A DNA stretch of 40,589 nt from DASVSE01 sp036399715 (GCA_036399715.1 DASWMO010000241.1:1-40589); one strand, 5' to 3'; counted from the stretch's first letter, positions 8,425 to 19,971 are shown. Notes: generated by a model not told the origin, from the letters alone. Program-made: numbers and translations.

Positions 8425-8760
8425 CTACGACGACGCGCCCGACGAGGCGGCCTCGGGCGGCGGCGTCGGAGCCCCGATCAGAGGCGGTGCGGGTAAGCCC
8501 CCCCTCCATGCGTCATACCGATGACCGGCCAGAGCGACCGCGGCCGGCGTGAGCGCCCACAGGATCGCCTCCTCCGCATCGTCGCCGGGATCCGACTCAT
8601 GGATGGGCTCCTCCTCTTCGGCTGCCTGCACGGTCCCGTCGAGCGGGTTGGCCCAGAAGCTGCTCCAGACGCCGTCCTCGGCGGCCATCGCCGACGACAC
8701 GAGCGGGCCCGCCGCGAGGACGAGGACGAGGGCGAGCCGGAGAGAGCGAGCAGCAGTCAC
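8425..8760 (-). CDS. Hypothetical exported protein (111 aa)
   Basis: No family recognised. Starting at GTG 8760, the protein has a good signal peptide (RSLRLALVLVLAAGPLVSSAMA) and an acidic mature part with EEEEPIHESDPGDDAEE, then a short hydrophobic helix (EAILWALTPAAVALAGH) and a Pro/Ala-rich tail. Longer in-frame starts reach back to 9045 but add Pro/Gly/Arg-rich sequence overlapping the glnS promoter region. It lies upstream of the SulP gene on the same strand (stop about 106 bp before its ATG) and is divergent from glnS. Confidence 0.5.
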   Translation of the reverse strand: MTAARSLRLALVLVLAAGPLVSSAMAAEDGVWSSFWANPLDGTVQAAEEEEPIHESDPGDDAEEAILWALTPAAVALAGHRYDAWRGGLPAPPLIGAPTPPPEAASSGASS

Positions 8761-8986
8761 GAACGGGCCGGGCGCGGGGCCGCGCGGGTCGGGAGAGGCG
8801 CACAACGGGGAGGGCCCGGGTTTGTGCCCGCCGTCCGGCGTCTTTCGGCCTAAAAGACCCGTCTTAACCGGGAGGTCACAGGCGAGCGGCAGGCTACACG
8901 CTCCGATTCCCGCCCCTTTCCACACGGGCGGGCCGGTCCGCTCGCCCGGCCCGTGGTAACGTCCCGGTGCCTCTCCCCTCCTGCCC

Positions 8987-11287
<2,301 letters not shown>

Positions 11288-11291
11288 GTTG

Positions 11292-14132
11292 TCACCGCAG
11301 CGGCTGCAGTGGCGGTGGGGGCGGAACTTGCTTCGCGGTCATCGTCGAGCTGACGATCTCGACGGCGACGTCGCGGACGGGCCACCGTTCGGCCTCGCCG
11401 CTGAGGTCGGTCACCCGGCCCAGCTGCTCACTGATTTGCTCGTAGCACGGCGCTGGAATAATGCCCGGGTCGGCCGCAGGCGCCTCCGACACAGACGGCA
11501 CGGCGCCCCGACGGGTCTGCCCTAGAGATGGCCAGTCGAGCGGTCGCAGGTCCCACAAGTGCCCTAGGCCTGCAGTCCCACTGCGTTCGTACGTCACACG
11601 GACGTGGTAGATGCCAGACTCGACCATTGCCTCGCAGGCTCCGACGAACAGCTTCGACGGTGGTGGTTGCACGCCGACCGGGACCTGCGTGTCAATGGTC
11701 GACGCGAAGACGGTCCTGCCGTCGCCTAGGTCGGCACTCCGTGTGCGGTCGTAGGCGACGGGCGCGAGGGCTAGCGCGGGCGCGAGGGCGGCCGCCGTGC
11801 GAGGGCCCGTCTCGGCCGTGTCGGCCTCGGCCCAGCGGAGGATCGCGAGCGTCCGCGAGCGCCCGAGCGGGTCCGGCGGTGCCTCGAACAGGCTCGACGC
11901 GGCCGAGTCGGCCCGCGCGTGGAGGCGGAACAGGGCCGTCGCCGGACGGTCGCCGACGAACTCGGCTGCCGTCCGGCCGCTCCCGTAATCGAGACGTGGG
12001 ATCGCGCCGGCGCGAAGCAGCTCAAACACGACCGCGGCCGCGACGCGGTCGGACTCGGGCGTCGTGGCCTGGTCGGCTGCCGCCATGAGCGGCGTCGTGC
12101 TGGCCACGTCGAGCGCGTTCGGGTCTGCACCGGCGGCGACGAGGAGCCGCACAGCGAGCGTGTTGCCGGCCGCAGCGGCGTAAAACAGGGCCGTCCGGCC
12201 CCAGCGGTCGGTCGCGTTGACGTTCGCGCCACCCGTGATGAGCGCCTGCACGACCGAGGCGTTGCTGATAAGCTGGGCGAGCGACTGCTGGATCCCGACC
12301 GCGTCGGTCGAGTCCGCTGCGCGGCGGGCGATGACGTCGCGCAGCCCGTCGCTGTCGCGGACCGACGCGAGTTGCCGGTCGAACTCGATCCAACGGTCGA
12401 GATTGGGGAGGTCGAAGCGTTGCGCGGCTGCGAGGGCGTCGAGCGCCGGGTCGCCCGGGTCGAGGTCGCTCGTGCACTGCGCGGCAGCGGCCATCAGCGC
12501 CGTCGTACCGAGGTGGGCGTCGAAGCCGTTGGGCTGCGCGCCGTACCGGAGCAGCAGCCGCACCATCGAGGCATGCCCACGCTGAGCCGCGAGGCGCAGC
12601 ATTGAGGGACGCTGAACGGCTGTGGCACCGGTCGCGACCCAGCAGCCGAGCCCCGGCGCGGCGTCCAGCACGCTCACGGACTCGCGGACGGGCCCGTACG
12701 CGGCCTCGCGTCCCGGGCCTGTCGCGAATTCCGGCGACTGCACGTCGCCCCGCAGAACGGCCGGGTCGCCGAGTTGGCTCTGCGCCTGCCTCAGGCTCCC
12801 CGATTCGATGGCTGCGACAAGCTGGAGGGTCGCGATGTCGCGTGGCGGCTCGTCGGGGGAATCACTCCCCTGATTCGAGATAGATATGAAAAATAAAAGG
12901 GCAAAAAAAGCTATCAGGATTTTCTGCATTCGGTTCGAGCCGCCGCTCCTCGGCAGCGTAACCGAGGGCAGCACGGGGGCCGGCTCTTCGGGCGGCGGCG
13001 GGGGCGGCGGGACCATCCGGGCTGCCGTAGCCGCTACGAGGGCCGCCTGCTCGCGGTCGAGCGCACATGTGCCACAGGGCGCATCGCCGTAGCGTGCGTG
13101 GTCCGGGTCGACGTCGCACGGGCGGAGACGGCCCACAAGAAGGGCCCGGAGATGGTCGCGCCAGAGCGCGGCCGACGGACGCCCGGCCGGATCGCCTGAG
13201 AAAGCCGCGTCGAAGAGGGCGCGCGTACGGTCGTCGAAGAAGGCGTAGCGGCTCTGCGGCGGGGGCGCGAGCGCAGCCCCGGGCCGGTACGGATAGAGGC
13301 CCGCGGCGATGCGCTCGGCGTCGGTTCCCGGCACGGTCGCGCCGGCAGCGGGGACACCCTGGAACGGGTGGAGGCCGCGGTTGAGCAGCTGGAACACGAC
13401 GACGGCGAGCGCGAAGCGGTCCTGCGCCTCGCCAAGCGCCTCGGGCCGCGCGTCGCGGCCCTCGGGTGCGACGTAGCCCGGCGTGTACTGGCGCGCCGGA
13501 AAGCGCGCGCCGTCGGGCCCGGCGATACTGAAGCCGTCGCAGTCCAGCACGGCCACGAACTGAGTGTCGCGGTAGACGTGGACGTTGGCCGGCTTGAGGT
13601 CGACGACGTAGTGGCCAGCGGCGTGGAGCGCCGCGACAGCGGCGGCGAGGTTGTGAGCGACCGTGACGCGGGCGCGGACGCTCTCGGGGAGGCCCTCGGC
13701 GCGGCGCGCGCGGGCCGAGAGGAACAGCTCGAGCAGGACCGCCCGCCCGACGTCGACACGTGGCATCAGCAGGCCGAGCGCGGGCCCGCCGTCGCTCGGG
13801 GCCGTCGGCGGCGCGCCCGCCGGTGGGCCGGCCTCGACGAGCGCAACCGGCCACGCCAGCTCGACATAGCGCTGCCCGCCGTGCTCGGCCGTGCGGCCCT
13901 CGGGGGGCGCAGCCAGCATCGCATCCAGCTTGGCACGGCGACGCGTGTCGGGCACACGGTAGAGCTTCGCGACGAGGTCGTCACGGCCGTCGAGGGCGTG
14001 GATGCGCGCGTCGCCACCCTCGGCGAGGACGGGCCCGACGGCGATGGCCGCGCGGATGCCACCGGGCCAGACGGCCTCCAGCGCCCCTTCGGCGACGCCG
14101 ACGCCGGGGACGTCCTGGGGCGTGGCGCTCAC
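11292..14132 (-). CDS. Membrane-anchored protein kinase with ankyrin repeats (third gene of vWA-PP2C-kinase operon)
   Basis: A 946-aa fusion. Residues ~30-330 are a divergent eukaryote-like Ser/Thr kinase: glycine loop near LAEGGDARIH (37-45), Lys56 in VAKLY, catalytic loop VVDLKPANVHV (Asp178), and DCDG at 197-200 in place of DFG. A probable zinc knuckle follows (C339, H345, C353, C356). A proline-rich linker leads to one transmembrane helix at about 404-418, then about four ankyrin repeats (roughly 505-760, e.g. GRTALFYAAAAGNTLAVRLL) and a C-terminal domain I do not recognise. Kinase inside, ankyrins outside the membrane is inferred from topology. GTG 14132 overlaps the PP2C stop by GTGA. 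Such kinases with PP2C and vWA partners form the TerY-P triad. Confidence 0.85.
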   Translation of the reverse strand: MSATPQDVPGVGVAEGALEAVWPGGIRAAIAVGPVLAEGGDARIHALDGRDDLVAKLYRVPDTRRRAKLDAMLAAPPEGRTAEHGGQRYVELAWPVALVEAGPPAGAPPTAPSDGGPALGLLMPRVDVGRAVLLELFLSARARRAEGLPESVRARVTVAHNLAAAVAALHAAGHYVVDLKPANVHVYRDTQFVAVLDCDGFSIAGPDGARFPARQYTPGYVAPEGRDARPEALGEAQDRFALAVVVFQLLNRGLHPFQGVPAAGATVPGTDAERIAAGLYPYRPGAALAPPPQSRYAFFDDRTRALFDAAFSGDPAGRPSAALWRDHLRALLVGRLRPCDVDPDHARYGDAPCGTCALDREQAALVAATAARMVPPPPPPPEEPAPVLPSVTLPRSGGSNRMQKILIAFFALLFFISISNQGSDSPDEPPRDIATLQLVAAIESGSLRQAQSQLGDPAVLRGDVQSPEFATGPGREAAYGPVRESVSVLDAAPGLGCWVATGATAVQRPSMLRLAAQRGHASMVRLLLRYGAQPNGFDAHLGTTALMAAAAQCTSDLDPGDPALDALAAAQRFDLPNLDRWIEFDRQLASVRDSDGLRDVIARRAADSTDAVGIQQSLAQLISNASVVQALITGGANVNATDRWGRTALFYAAAAGNTLAVRLLVAAGADPNALDVASTTPLMAAADQATTPESDRVAAAVVFELLRAGAIPRLDYGSGRTAAEFVGDRPATALFRLHARADSAASSLFEAPPDPLGRSRTLAILRWAEADTAETGPRTAAALAPALALAPVAYDRTRSADLGDGRTVFASTIDTQVPVGVQPPPSKLFVGACEAMVESGIYHVRVTYERSGTAGLGHLWDLRPLDWPSLGQTRRGAVPSVSEAPAADPGIIPAPCYEQISEQLGRVTDLSGEAERWPVRDVAVEIVSSTMTAKQVPPPPPLQPLR

Positions 14133-14968
14133 TGCGTTGTGGCACCGGGAGTCGTGGCACCGGGAGGCGCGGCGCCACGAGGTGCGAGGCGCGCCCAGAT
14201 GACCGTCTTGTCGTCTCCCGTGACAGCGTCCGTGCGCGGATCGGCGAGCGTCTCGGCGAGCGCGGCGCTGCCTTCCCGCCCCGAGACGCCGGCGAGAAAG
14301 CGCCCGACAGGCCCGGCGAAGCCCTCGAAGAGCGCGCCGTCTTTCATGGCGAGCGCGGCCCCGCCGTCGCTCAGCAGCACAACATTGTCGAACGGCGGGG
14401 CGACGGGCGTCAGGCGCAGGTGGGCGTCCCAGTCGGGTTCAGTAAAGAAGAACGTCTCATTGGCGTAGACGCCGTTTTCGGGCGCCGAGACGGCCCGCAC
14501 CGCATCGCCGTGGGTGACGATGGCCGTTCCATCGCCGATGTGGACAAGGAGGCCACCGCCCGGCCGAGCGACCGCGCAGACGAGCGTCGCGTGGGCACGC
14601 TCGAAGCAGGGCAGGCCGCGGTCATCCGTGCCGTCAGGCGTCTCGGCAAGAGCGCGGGCGACGGCAGCGCGTGCCTCGGCCACGGCCGCATGGGCCGCCG
14701 GGCGCCAGTAGGCCTCGGTCGGCGGGCCGTCCGGCGCCGCTGCGCAGGCCCGAGCAAATGCCCCACAGGCGGCGGCCGCTCCAACCGTGGCGCCCGTTTC
14801 GCTCAGGAGGGCCGAGCCTGCTCCGTCGCATACGACGGCGACGAGCCACTCGCCCGGCGTCGCGACTGCGTGCGCGTCCTGCCCCGGCGTCCCATCGGCG
14901 GCGTGGGCGGCGCCGCGGACCGAGGCGGCGGCGACAGTCCACGGCAACGCAGCGCGCCGGCGGCTCAC
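14129..14968 (-). CDS. PP2C-family protein phosphatase
   Basis: A 279-aa PPM/PP2C phosphatase, expected to remove phosphate from Ser/Thr. The metal-binding acidic residues are in place: VVCDGAGSALLSETGA near the N terminus, HIGDGTAIV, LLSDGGAALAM and TGDDKTVIW near the end. I start it at GTG 14968, which overlaps the vWA stop codon as GTGA, just like the downstream junction; the ATG at 14986 adds six residues. It probably reverses the action of the adjacent kinase. No signal or membrane segment, so cytoplasmic. Confidence 0.88.
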   Translation of the reverse strand: MSRRRAALPWTVAAASVRGAAHAADGTPGQDAHAVATPGEWLVAVVCDGAGSALLSETGATVGAAAACGAFARACAAAPDGPPTEAYWRPAAHAAVAEARAAVARALAETPDGTDDRGLPCFERAHATLVCAVARPGGGLLVHIGDGTAIVTHGDAVRAVSAPENGVYANETFFFTEPDWDAHLRLTPVAPPFDNVVLLSDGGAALAMKDGALFEGFAGPVGRFLAGVSGREGSAALAETLADPRTDAVTGDDKTVIWARLAPRGAAPPGATTPGATTQ

Positions 14969-15633
14969 GTCCCGGCCGACTCCCACGAGGTTGTCGGGAG
15001 TTGGACGGTCGCACCCGGAGCAGCCTGCGAGACGGCTGTCATGCTGCGGCTGAGCCAGATGAAGAGGTCCGAGAACTCGAGGCCCTCAAGGCGCTTCGCC
15101 GGGTTGACCGAAAAGCGCGAGAGCGCCTCAAGGTCCGCGCCGCGCGTGCCGATCGGGAAGACGATGCAGCGCTTGTCGCGCTCGGCCTGCCGGCAGCGTT
15201 CGGCGGCGAGCATCCAGCCCGGATCGTTGGGCTCTCCGTCGCTGATGAGCAGGATCCACGGGCGCGTGGACGAGATGCCATAAGCGTCGTAGGCTGCCTT
15301 CTGCGTCTCGACCTTGCTCAGCGCGAGCGTCATCGCAGCCCCGAGCGGCGTTGACCCATCGGGCCGGACCGTCGGTGGGGCGAAGTCGATGGCGTCGCAC
15401 CAGTCCACGACGACGTCGGCGCGGGCGGCGCCACCCGCAACAATGACAAGCACCTGCACACGGAGCGCCGTCAGCGGGTTGCCCTTCAGTTGCGCCTCGA
15501 ACGTGTGAAGACCGGCGTTGAGTTGGTGTGCTGGGTCGCCGTCCATCGAGCCCGAGCCGTCGAGCACGAGCACGCATGGCGTGCGCTGGCTGGCGTTGTC
15601 GCTGAAATGGACGTCGGGAATCATGTTCAACAC
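14965..15633 (-). CDS. TerY-like von Willebrand factor A domain protein
   Basis: A 222-aa vWA protein, essentially a single Rossmann-like domain. The MIDAS metal site is complete: DGSGSM near residues 25-30, the Thr in GSTPLGAAM and Asp in LLISDGEPNDPGW. The order of elements and the length match TerY-type vWA proteins of tellurite/stress loci, which work with PP2C phosphatases and kinases. It is the promoter-proximal gene of the three. Start GTG 15633 or ATG 15624 (three codons later) cannot be separated from sequence alone. About 100 bp separate it from gltX, on the same strand upstream, with no gene between. Confidence 0.88.
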   Translation of the reverse strand: MLNMIPDVHFSDNASQRTPCVLVLDGSGSMDGDPAHQLNAGLHTFEAQLKGNPLTALRVQVLVIVAGGAARADVVVDWCDAIDFAPPTVRPDGSTPLGAAMTLALSKVETQKAAYDAYGISSTRPWILLISDGEPNDPGWMLAAERCRQAERDKRCIVFPIGTRGADLEALSRFSVNPAKRLEGLEFSDLFIWLSRSMTAVSQAAPGATVQLPTTSWESAGT

Positions 15634-15733
15634 GGAGGCCTACCGGTCACACCCGACGTGCCTGGCCCGGTTCCGGATGCACGCCGCGTTGCGGCGGTCC
15701 GGCGCCTGTGTACCCCTGGAGCGGTTGCACACC

Positions 15734-17197
15734 TCAATCCAGTGCGTCGGCAGCCCGACGAAGGCGGCGGACGCACGCCTCCTGACCGAGAAATGCCATC
15801 GTCTCGAACAGTCCAGCCCCGACCGTCACGCCTGTCACCGCGATGCGCGCCGGGTGGACGACCGTCCCGAACCCGGCGCCCTCCGCCTCGGCGAGCGCTC
15901 TGAGTTCGGCCTCGGCCGTCTCGACCGAGAACGCGTCGAGCGCGTCGAGGCGGTCGGCGTAGAGCGCCATGAGGCGCGCCGAGTCGTCTTTCCAGCGCTT
16001 CTTGAGGCCCGCCTCGTCGTACGCCTCGGGGTCGTGGAACAGGTACGGCGAGGCGGCGAGGTCGTGCGCGAACACGAGGCGCTCGCGCATGAGGTCCGCA
16101 GCCGCCGCGAGGCGCTCGGGCTCGACTGGCCCGACGGCAGCCTCGACGGCGGGCCGGGCACGCTCGGCAATTGACTCGGCCGGAAGGTCGCGGAGCGTCT
16201 GCGCGTTGAGCCAGTTCAGCTTGTCGAGGTCGAACTTGGCGCCGGCCTTGTGGATGCGTTCGACCGAGAACGCCTCGGCCAGTTCGGCGAGCGTGTAGCG
16301 CTCACGGTCGGTCCCGTCGTTCCAGCCCAGCAGCGCCAGGAAGTTGACGAGCGCCTCGGGCTCGTAGCCCGCCTCGCGGTACTGGCGCACCGAGACGGGG
16401 ATGCCCATCTTCTCGGCGTTGCGCTTCGAGAGCTTGCCGCCCGAGGGCGCGAGGATGAGCGGGAGGTGCGCCATGCGCGGCGGCGCGAGCCCGAGCGCCT
16501 CGTAGAGCAGGAGGTGCTTGGGCACGGACGGCAGCCACTCCTCGCCGCGGACGACGTGCGTGATCTCCATCGCGGCGTCGTCGACGACGTTGGCGAGGTG
16601 GTACGTCGGGAGGCCGTCGGACTTGACGAGCACCTGGTCGTCGACGCCGTCGGTCTGGAAGGCGACCGCGCCGCGGACGAGGTCGTCGTGACCGAGCGTC
16701 CGCCCGGGCTCGACCTTCAGCCGGACGACGTGCGCCTCGCCGGCGCCGATGCGCCGTGCCGTCTCGGCGGCGGGCAGCGTGAGGCTGTTGTCCATCGCAC
16801 CGCGGGTGGCTGCGGAGTAGGCCTCGCCGCGCTCGCGCATCGCGTCGAGCGCCTCGGGCGTGTCGAAGGCGACGTAGGCGAGGCCGGCGTCGAGCAGCCG
16901 CCGCGCCGCGGCGTCGTAGAGCGGCGTCCGCTCGGACTGCCGGTAGGGCGCGTGCGGGCCGTCGCCGGGCAGGCCCGAGCCGGGGCCCTCGTCGGGCGCG
17001 AGCCCCGCCCACCGGAGCGAGTCCAGAATGTCCGCCTCGGCCTCTTCGACGAACCGAGCCTGGTCCGTGTCCTCGATGCGGAGCACGAACGTGCCACCCG
17101 TGTTTCGGGCGAGGAGGACGTTGTAGAGGGCCGTCCGGAGCCCACCGACGTGAAGCAGGCCAGTCGGGCTCGGAGCAAAGCGGACACGGGTCGGCAT
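15734..17197 (-). CDS. gltX: Glutamyl-tRNA synthetase
   Basis: A 487-aa bacterial GluRS, attaching glutamate to tRNA-Glu. N-terminal RFAPSPTGLLHVGGLRTALY carries the HIGH motif as H16-V-G-G19; KMSKS appears as KLSKR near residue 255. The C-terminal anticodon-binding helical domain is present to its usual end (ETMAFLGQEACVRRLRRA). Because a separate GlnRS is encoded in the window, this GluRS is probably discriminating, but that is inference. Its ATG follows a C-rich leader; the alpha/beta hydrolase gene is divergent across about 141 bp. Confidence 0.96.
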   Translation of the reverse strand: MPTRVRFAPSPTGLLHVGGLRTALYNVLLARNTGGTFVLRIEDTDQARFVEEAEADILDSLRWAGLAPDEGPGSGLPGDGPHAPYRQSERTPLYDAAARRLLDAGLAYVAFDTPEALDAMRERGEAYSAATRGAMDNSLTLPAAETARRIGAGEAHVVRLKVEPGRTLGHDDLVRGAVAFQTDGVDDQVLVKSDGLPTYHLANVVDDAAMEITHVVRGEEWLPSVPKHLLLYEALGLAPPRMAHLPLILAPSGGKLSKRNAEKMGIPVSVRQYREAGYEPEALVNFLALLGWNDGTDRERYTLAELAEAFSVERIHKAGAKFDLDKLNWLNAQTLRDLPAESIAERARPAVEAAVGPVEPERLAAAADLMRERLVFAHDLAASPYLFHDPEAYDEAGLKKRWKDDSARLMALYADRLDALDAFSVETAEAELRALAEAEGAGFGTVVHPARIAVTGVTVGAGLFETMAFLGQEACVRRLRRAADALD

Positions 17198-17338
17198 AGG
17201 GTCGGGTGCGGGAGACGTGGCCCGAAACTAGGCCGGCAGCCGATGGCAAGCCTGCGCCGCCTTTTCGCGCCCGGAGTGGGGCCGCGCCAAACCGTGACGC
17301 GGCCGCTGCGTACCGTGCACCGAGTCTCTCCACTACCG

Positions 17339-18205
17339 ATGCATCACACAACCGGCACGCTCGCCGCCCGGGATGGGACCGAGCTTTTCACGCGGCGCTG
17401 GACGCCGGACTTCGGCACCGCCGGCGCCGTCCTGGTCGTCCACGGCGTCCACGAGCACAGCGGGCGCCACGCCTACCTCGCCTCGGCGCTCATGGAGCAC
17501 GGGCTCGACGTGTTCGCATACGACGCGCGCGGGCACGGCCACTCGGGCGGCACCCGAGCCAACGTCGCGCGCTTCTCGGACTTTCTCGACGACCTGGAGG
17601 TGGTCCTGGCGCACGTCCGCGCCGAGAAGGCCGGGCGGCCGCTCGTGCTGTTCGGGCACTCGATGGGCGGGCTCGTCGCGGCCGACTACGTCGCCGAGCG
17701 CGGAGCGGACGGGCTGGCCGGGCTCGTGCTGTCGTCGGCGGCGCTGCACACGTTTCCGGTCCCGCGCCTGCTGGAGCGGGCGGCGCCGTACGTGGCGAAG
17801 TGGCGGCCGGAGCAGGTCGTGACGCCGCTCGACCTGCGGAAGCTCTCGCACGATCCGGCCGTCGAGCGGGCCTACCGCGAGGACCCGCTCAACACGGTCT
17901 CGGGCCTGAAGGCGCGGCTGGCGCACGAGATCCTGCTCGCGTCCCGGCGCGTGCAGGCGCACCCCGAGGCGTTCACGCTCCCGCTCTACCTCATGCACGG
18001 GACGGCGGACCGCATCACGCCGCCCGGCGGCTCCGAGTGGCTCGCCGCGCACGCCCCGAGCCCCGACGTCACGCTGCGCCTCTACGACGGCCTCTTCCAC
18101 GAGCTGATGAAGGAGCCCGAGCGTGACGCGGTCATCGCCGGCGTGGCGGACTGGATTGCCACCCACATTGAGGCGGCGGGCGCATCACCGACCGAGGCGG
18201 GCTAG
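17339..18205 (+). CDS. Alpha/beta hydrolase, monoacylglycerol-lipase-like
   Basis: A 288-aa alpha/beta hydrolase of the serine aminopeptidase/monoacylglycerol lipase type. Visible elements: oxyanion strand VVHGVHEHSGRH, YDARGHGHSGG, nucleophile elbow GHSMGG near residues 109-114, acid Asp in MHGTADRITPP and catalytic His in YDGLFHELMKEPERD. The last motif (H-E-x-x-x-E) is typical of monoacylglycerol lipases. No signal peptide, so cytoplasmic. Its stop codon shares the palindrome CTAG with the stop codon of the convergent aldo/keto reductase gene. Confidence 0.9.
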   Translation: MHHTTGTLAARDGTELFTRRWTPDFGTAGAVLVVHGVHEHSGRHAYLASALMEHGLDVFAYDARGHGHSGGTRANVARFSDFLDDLEVVLAHVRAEKAGRPLVLFGHSMGGLVAADYVAERGADGLAGLVLSSAALHTFPVPRLLERAAPYVAKWRPEQVVTPLDLRKLSHDPAVERAYREDPLNTVSGLKARLAHEILLASRRVQAHPEAFTLPLYLMHGTADRITPPGGSEWLAAHAPSPDVTLRLYDGLFHELMKEPERDAVIAGVADWIATHIEAAGASPTEAG

Positions 18206-19050
18206 TCGGGGACCAAGTCGAACGTGTCCGGGTGCGGCCCGACGCGACCGGCGTCGCCGCGGTCGAGGGCCGAGAGGGCGGCCATGTCGTCCGCGCCGAG
18301 TTCGAAGTCGAACAGGGCGGCGTTCTCGCGCATGCGCTCGGCGCGGCTCGCCTTCGGGAAGACGACGTCGCCGCGCTGGATGTGCCACCGGAGGACGGTC
18401 TGCGCGGGCGTCCGCCCGAGCGCCTCGGCGATCCGCGCGACCTCGGGGTCCTTCAGGATCGTGCCCTGCGCAAGCGGCGACCACGCCTCGGTGACGGTCC
18501 CGCGGGCGTGCCCGGCCGCTCGGACGGCGTCGTTGAGGAAGTACGGATGCGCCTCGATCTGGTTGACGCTCGGCACGAGGTCCGTCTCGGCTGCGAGGCG
18601 GTCGAGGTGCTCGGGCTGAAAGTTGGACACGCCGACCGACCGCGCGCGGCCCTCGCGGGCGAACTCGGTGAGCGTGTTCCACGTCGAGACGTAGTCGCCG
18701 CCGTAGAGCATCGGGAGGGGCCAGTGGATGAGGAACAGGTCCACGTGGTCCATGCCGAGCGCGTCGAGGGTCGCGTCGAAGGCGCGGCGGGCGTCGTCGG
18801 GGCGGTGGACGCCGTTGTTGAGCTTGCTCGTGATCCACACCTCGGCGCGGCCGAGGCCCGAGCGGCGGACCGCCTCGCCGACCTCACGCTCGTTGCCGTA
18901 CATCTGCGCCGTGTCGATGTGGCGGTAGCCGGCCTCGAAGGCGTCTGATACGGCCGCGACGGCGTCCTCGGGGCTGATCTGCCACGTGCCGAAGCCGAGC
19001 TGCGGAATGGCGGTGCCGTCGTTGAGCGGAATCGTCGGGATGTCGGGCAT
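18202..19050 (-). CDS. Aldo/keto reductase
   Basis: A 282-aa aldo/keto reductase using NAD(P)H on carbonyl substrates. The tetrad is visible: Asp and Tyr in HIDTAQMYGNE (near residues 44-53), Lys in WITSKL, His in FLIHWPLP. The family signature GVSNFQPEHL and the C-terminal cofactor-binding IQRGDVVFPKASRAERM are also present. Substrate cannot be told from sequence; 2,5-diketo-gluconate reductase-type enzymes are the nearest kind. It converges on the lipase gene with overlapping stop codons. Confidence 0.92.
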   Translation of the reverse strand: MPDIPTIPLNDGTAIPQLGFGTWQISPEDAVAAVSDAFEAGYRHIDTAQMYGNEREVGEAVRRSGLGRAEVWITSKLNNGVHRPDDARRAFDATLDALGMDHVDLFLIHWPLPMLYGGDYVSTWNTLTEFAREGRARSVGVSNFQPEHLDRLAAETDLVPSVNQIEAHPYFLNDAVRAAGHARGTVTEAWSPLAQGTILKDPEVARIAEALGRTPAQTVLRWHIQRGDVVFPKASRAERMRENAALFDFELGADDMAALSALDRGDAGRVGPHPDTFDLVPD

Positions 19051-19207
19051 GGGCGGGGCGGGCGAGAAGGCGCGTGGAGCGCGCGGTCGGTCGGTCCGGT
19101 TCCCGCCGCCCGCGCCGCGGGCGGCATCTGGGCATTTCCCCGAGGCCGGCGGGGCCGGGCCCGCTCGCCGGGGCGCCTAGTTTCGCCCGACGCCAACCCG
19201 CCTTCCG

Positions 19208-19963
19208 ATGCGCGCCCGCCTCCCTCTCGTCGCCGCCCTGCTGCTCGCCGGGTGCACCACGACCGCCCCCGTCGTCTCTCCGCCTGCTGCCGAGGCGCCC
19301 GGCCCGGGGTCACCCGGGGCCGCGCCTCGCGCGCAGCCGCTCGAAATCCAGTGGACGCGGACGTCCGCCGAGCACGCCGCGATCTTCGCCCAGACGTACC
19401 GCCTCGCCGGCGAGTACGTCCGCGCCGTCGCCGACACCGTCTCGACGCCCGCGTGGGCCGTGATTCTGGACGCCGACGAGACGACGCTCGACAACTCGCT
19501 CTACCAGCGCGAGCGGGCGGCCCTCGGCCTCGGATTCTCGTCCGAGAGCTGGGACGCGTGGGTGCGCCGCCAGGAGGCGACCGCGCTCCCCGGCGCGGTG
19601 TCGTTCACGCGCCTGGTCTCCAGCCTCGGCGGGCGTGTCGTGATCGTGACCAACCGCAGCGAGGCGACGTGTGGGGAGACGCGGGCCACTCTCTCGGCCG
19701 TGGGCTTTGCTCCCGACGCCGTGCTGTGCCAGACCGCCGAGAGCGATAAGAACGCGCGCTTCGCGGCCGTCGCGGCGGGCACGGCCGGCCTGCCGCCGCT
19801 GCGCGTCGTGATGTGGGTCGGCGACAACATCCAGGACTTCCCGGCGCTGAGCCAGACGACGGCCACCGCCGCCGAGGCAGAGTTCGGGCGCCGCTTCTGG
19901 GTCCTCCCAAACCCGATGTACGGCTCGTGGACCCGCAACCCGGACCCGGCCGACGCGCCGTAG
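19208..19963 (+). CDS. HAD-superfamily acid phosphatase lipoprotein, e(P4)/class C-like
   Basis: A 251-aa lipoprotein. Lipobox LLLAGC puts the lipidated Cys near residue 16, followed by a Pro/Ala-rich linker. The phosphatase domain has the DDDD-type motifs: nucleophile strand VILDADETTLDN near residues 88-99, VIVTNRS, and VMWVGDNIQDF. This pattern is that of Haemophilus e(P4) class C acid phosphatases, which remove phosphate from nucleotides such as NMN or AMP outside the cytoplasm. The ATG follows a leader ending TTCCG. The gene ends eight bases before the tRNA-Arg gene. Confidence 0.88.
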   Translation: MRARLPLVAALLLAGCTTTAPVVSPPAAEAPGPGSPGAAPRAQPLEIQWTRTSAEHAAIFAQTYRLAGEYVRAVADTVSTPAWAVILDADETTLDNSLYQRERAALGLGFSSESWDAWVRRQEATALPGAVSFTRLVSSLGGRVVIVTNRSEATCGETRATLSAVGFAPDAVLCQTAESDKNARFAAVAAGTAGLPPLRVVMWVGDNIQDFPALSQTTATAAEAEFGRRFWVLPNPMYGSWTRNPDPADAP

Positions 19964-19971
19964 CGCGGGCG

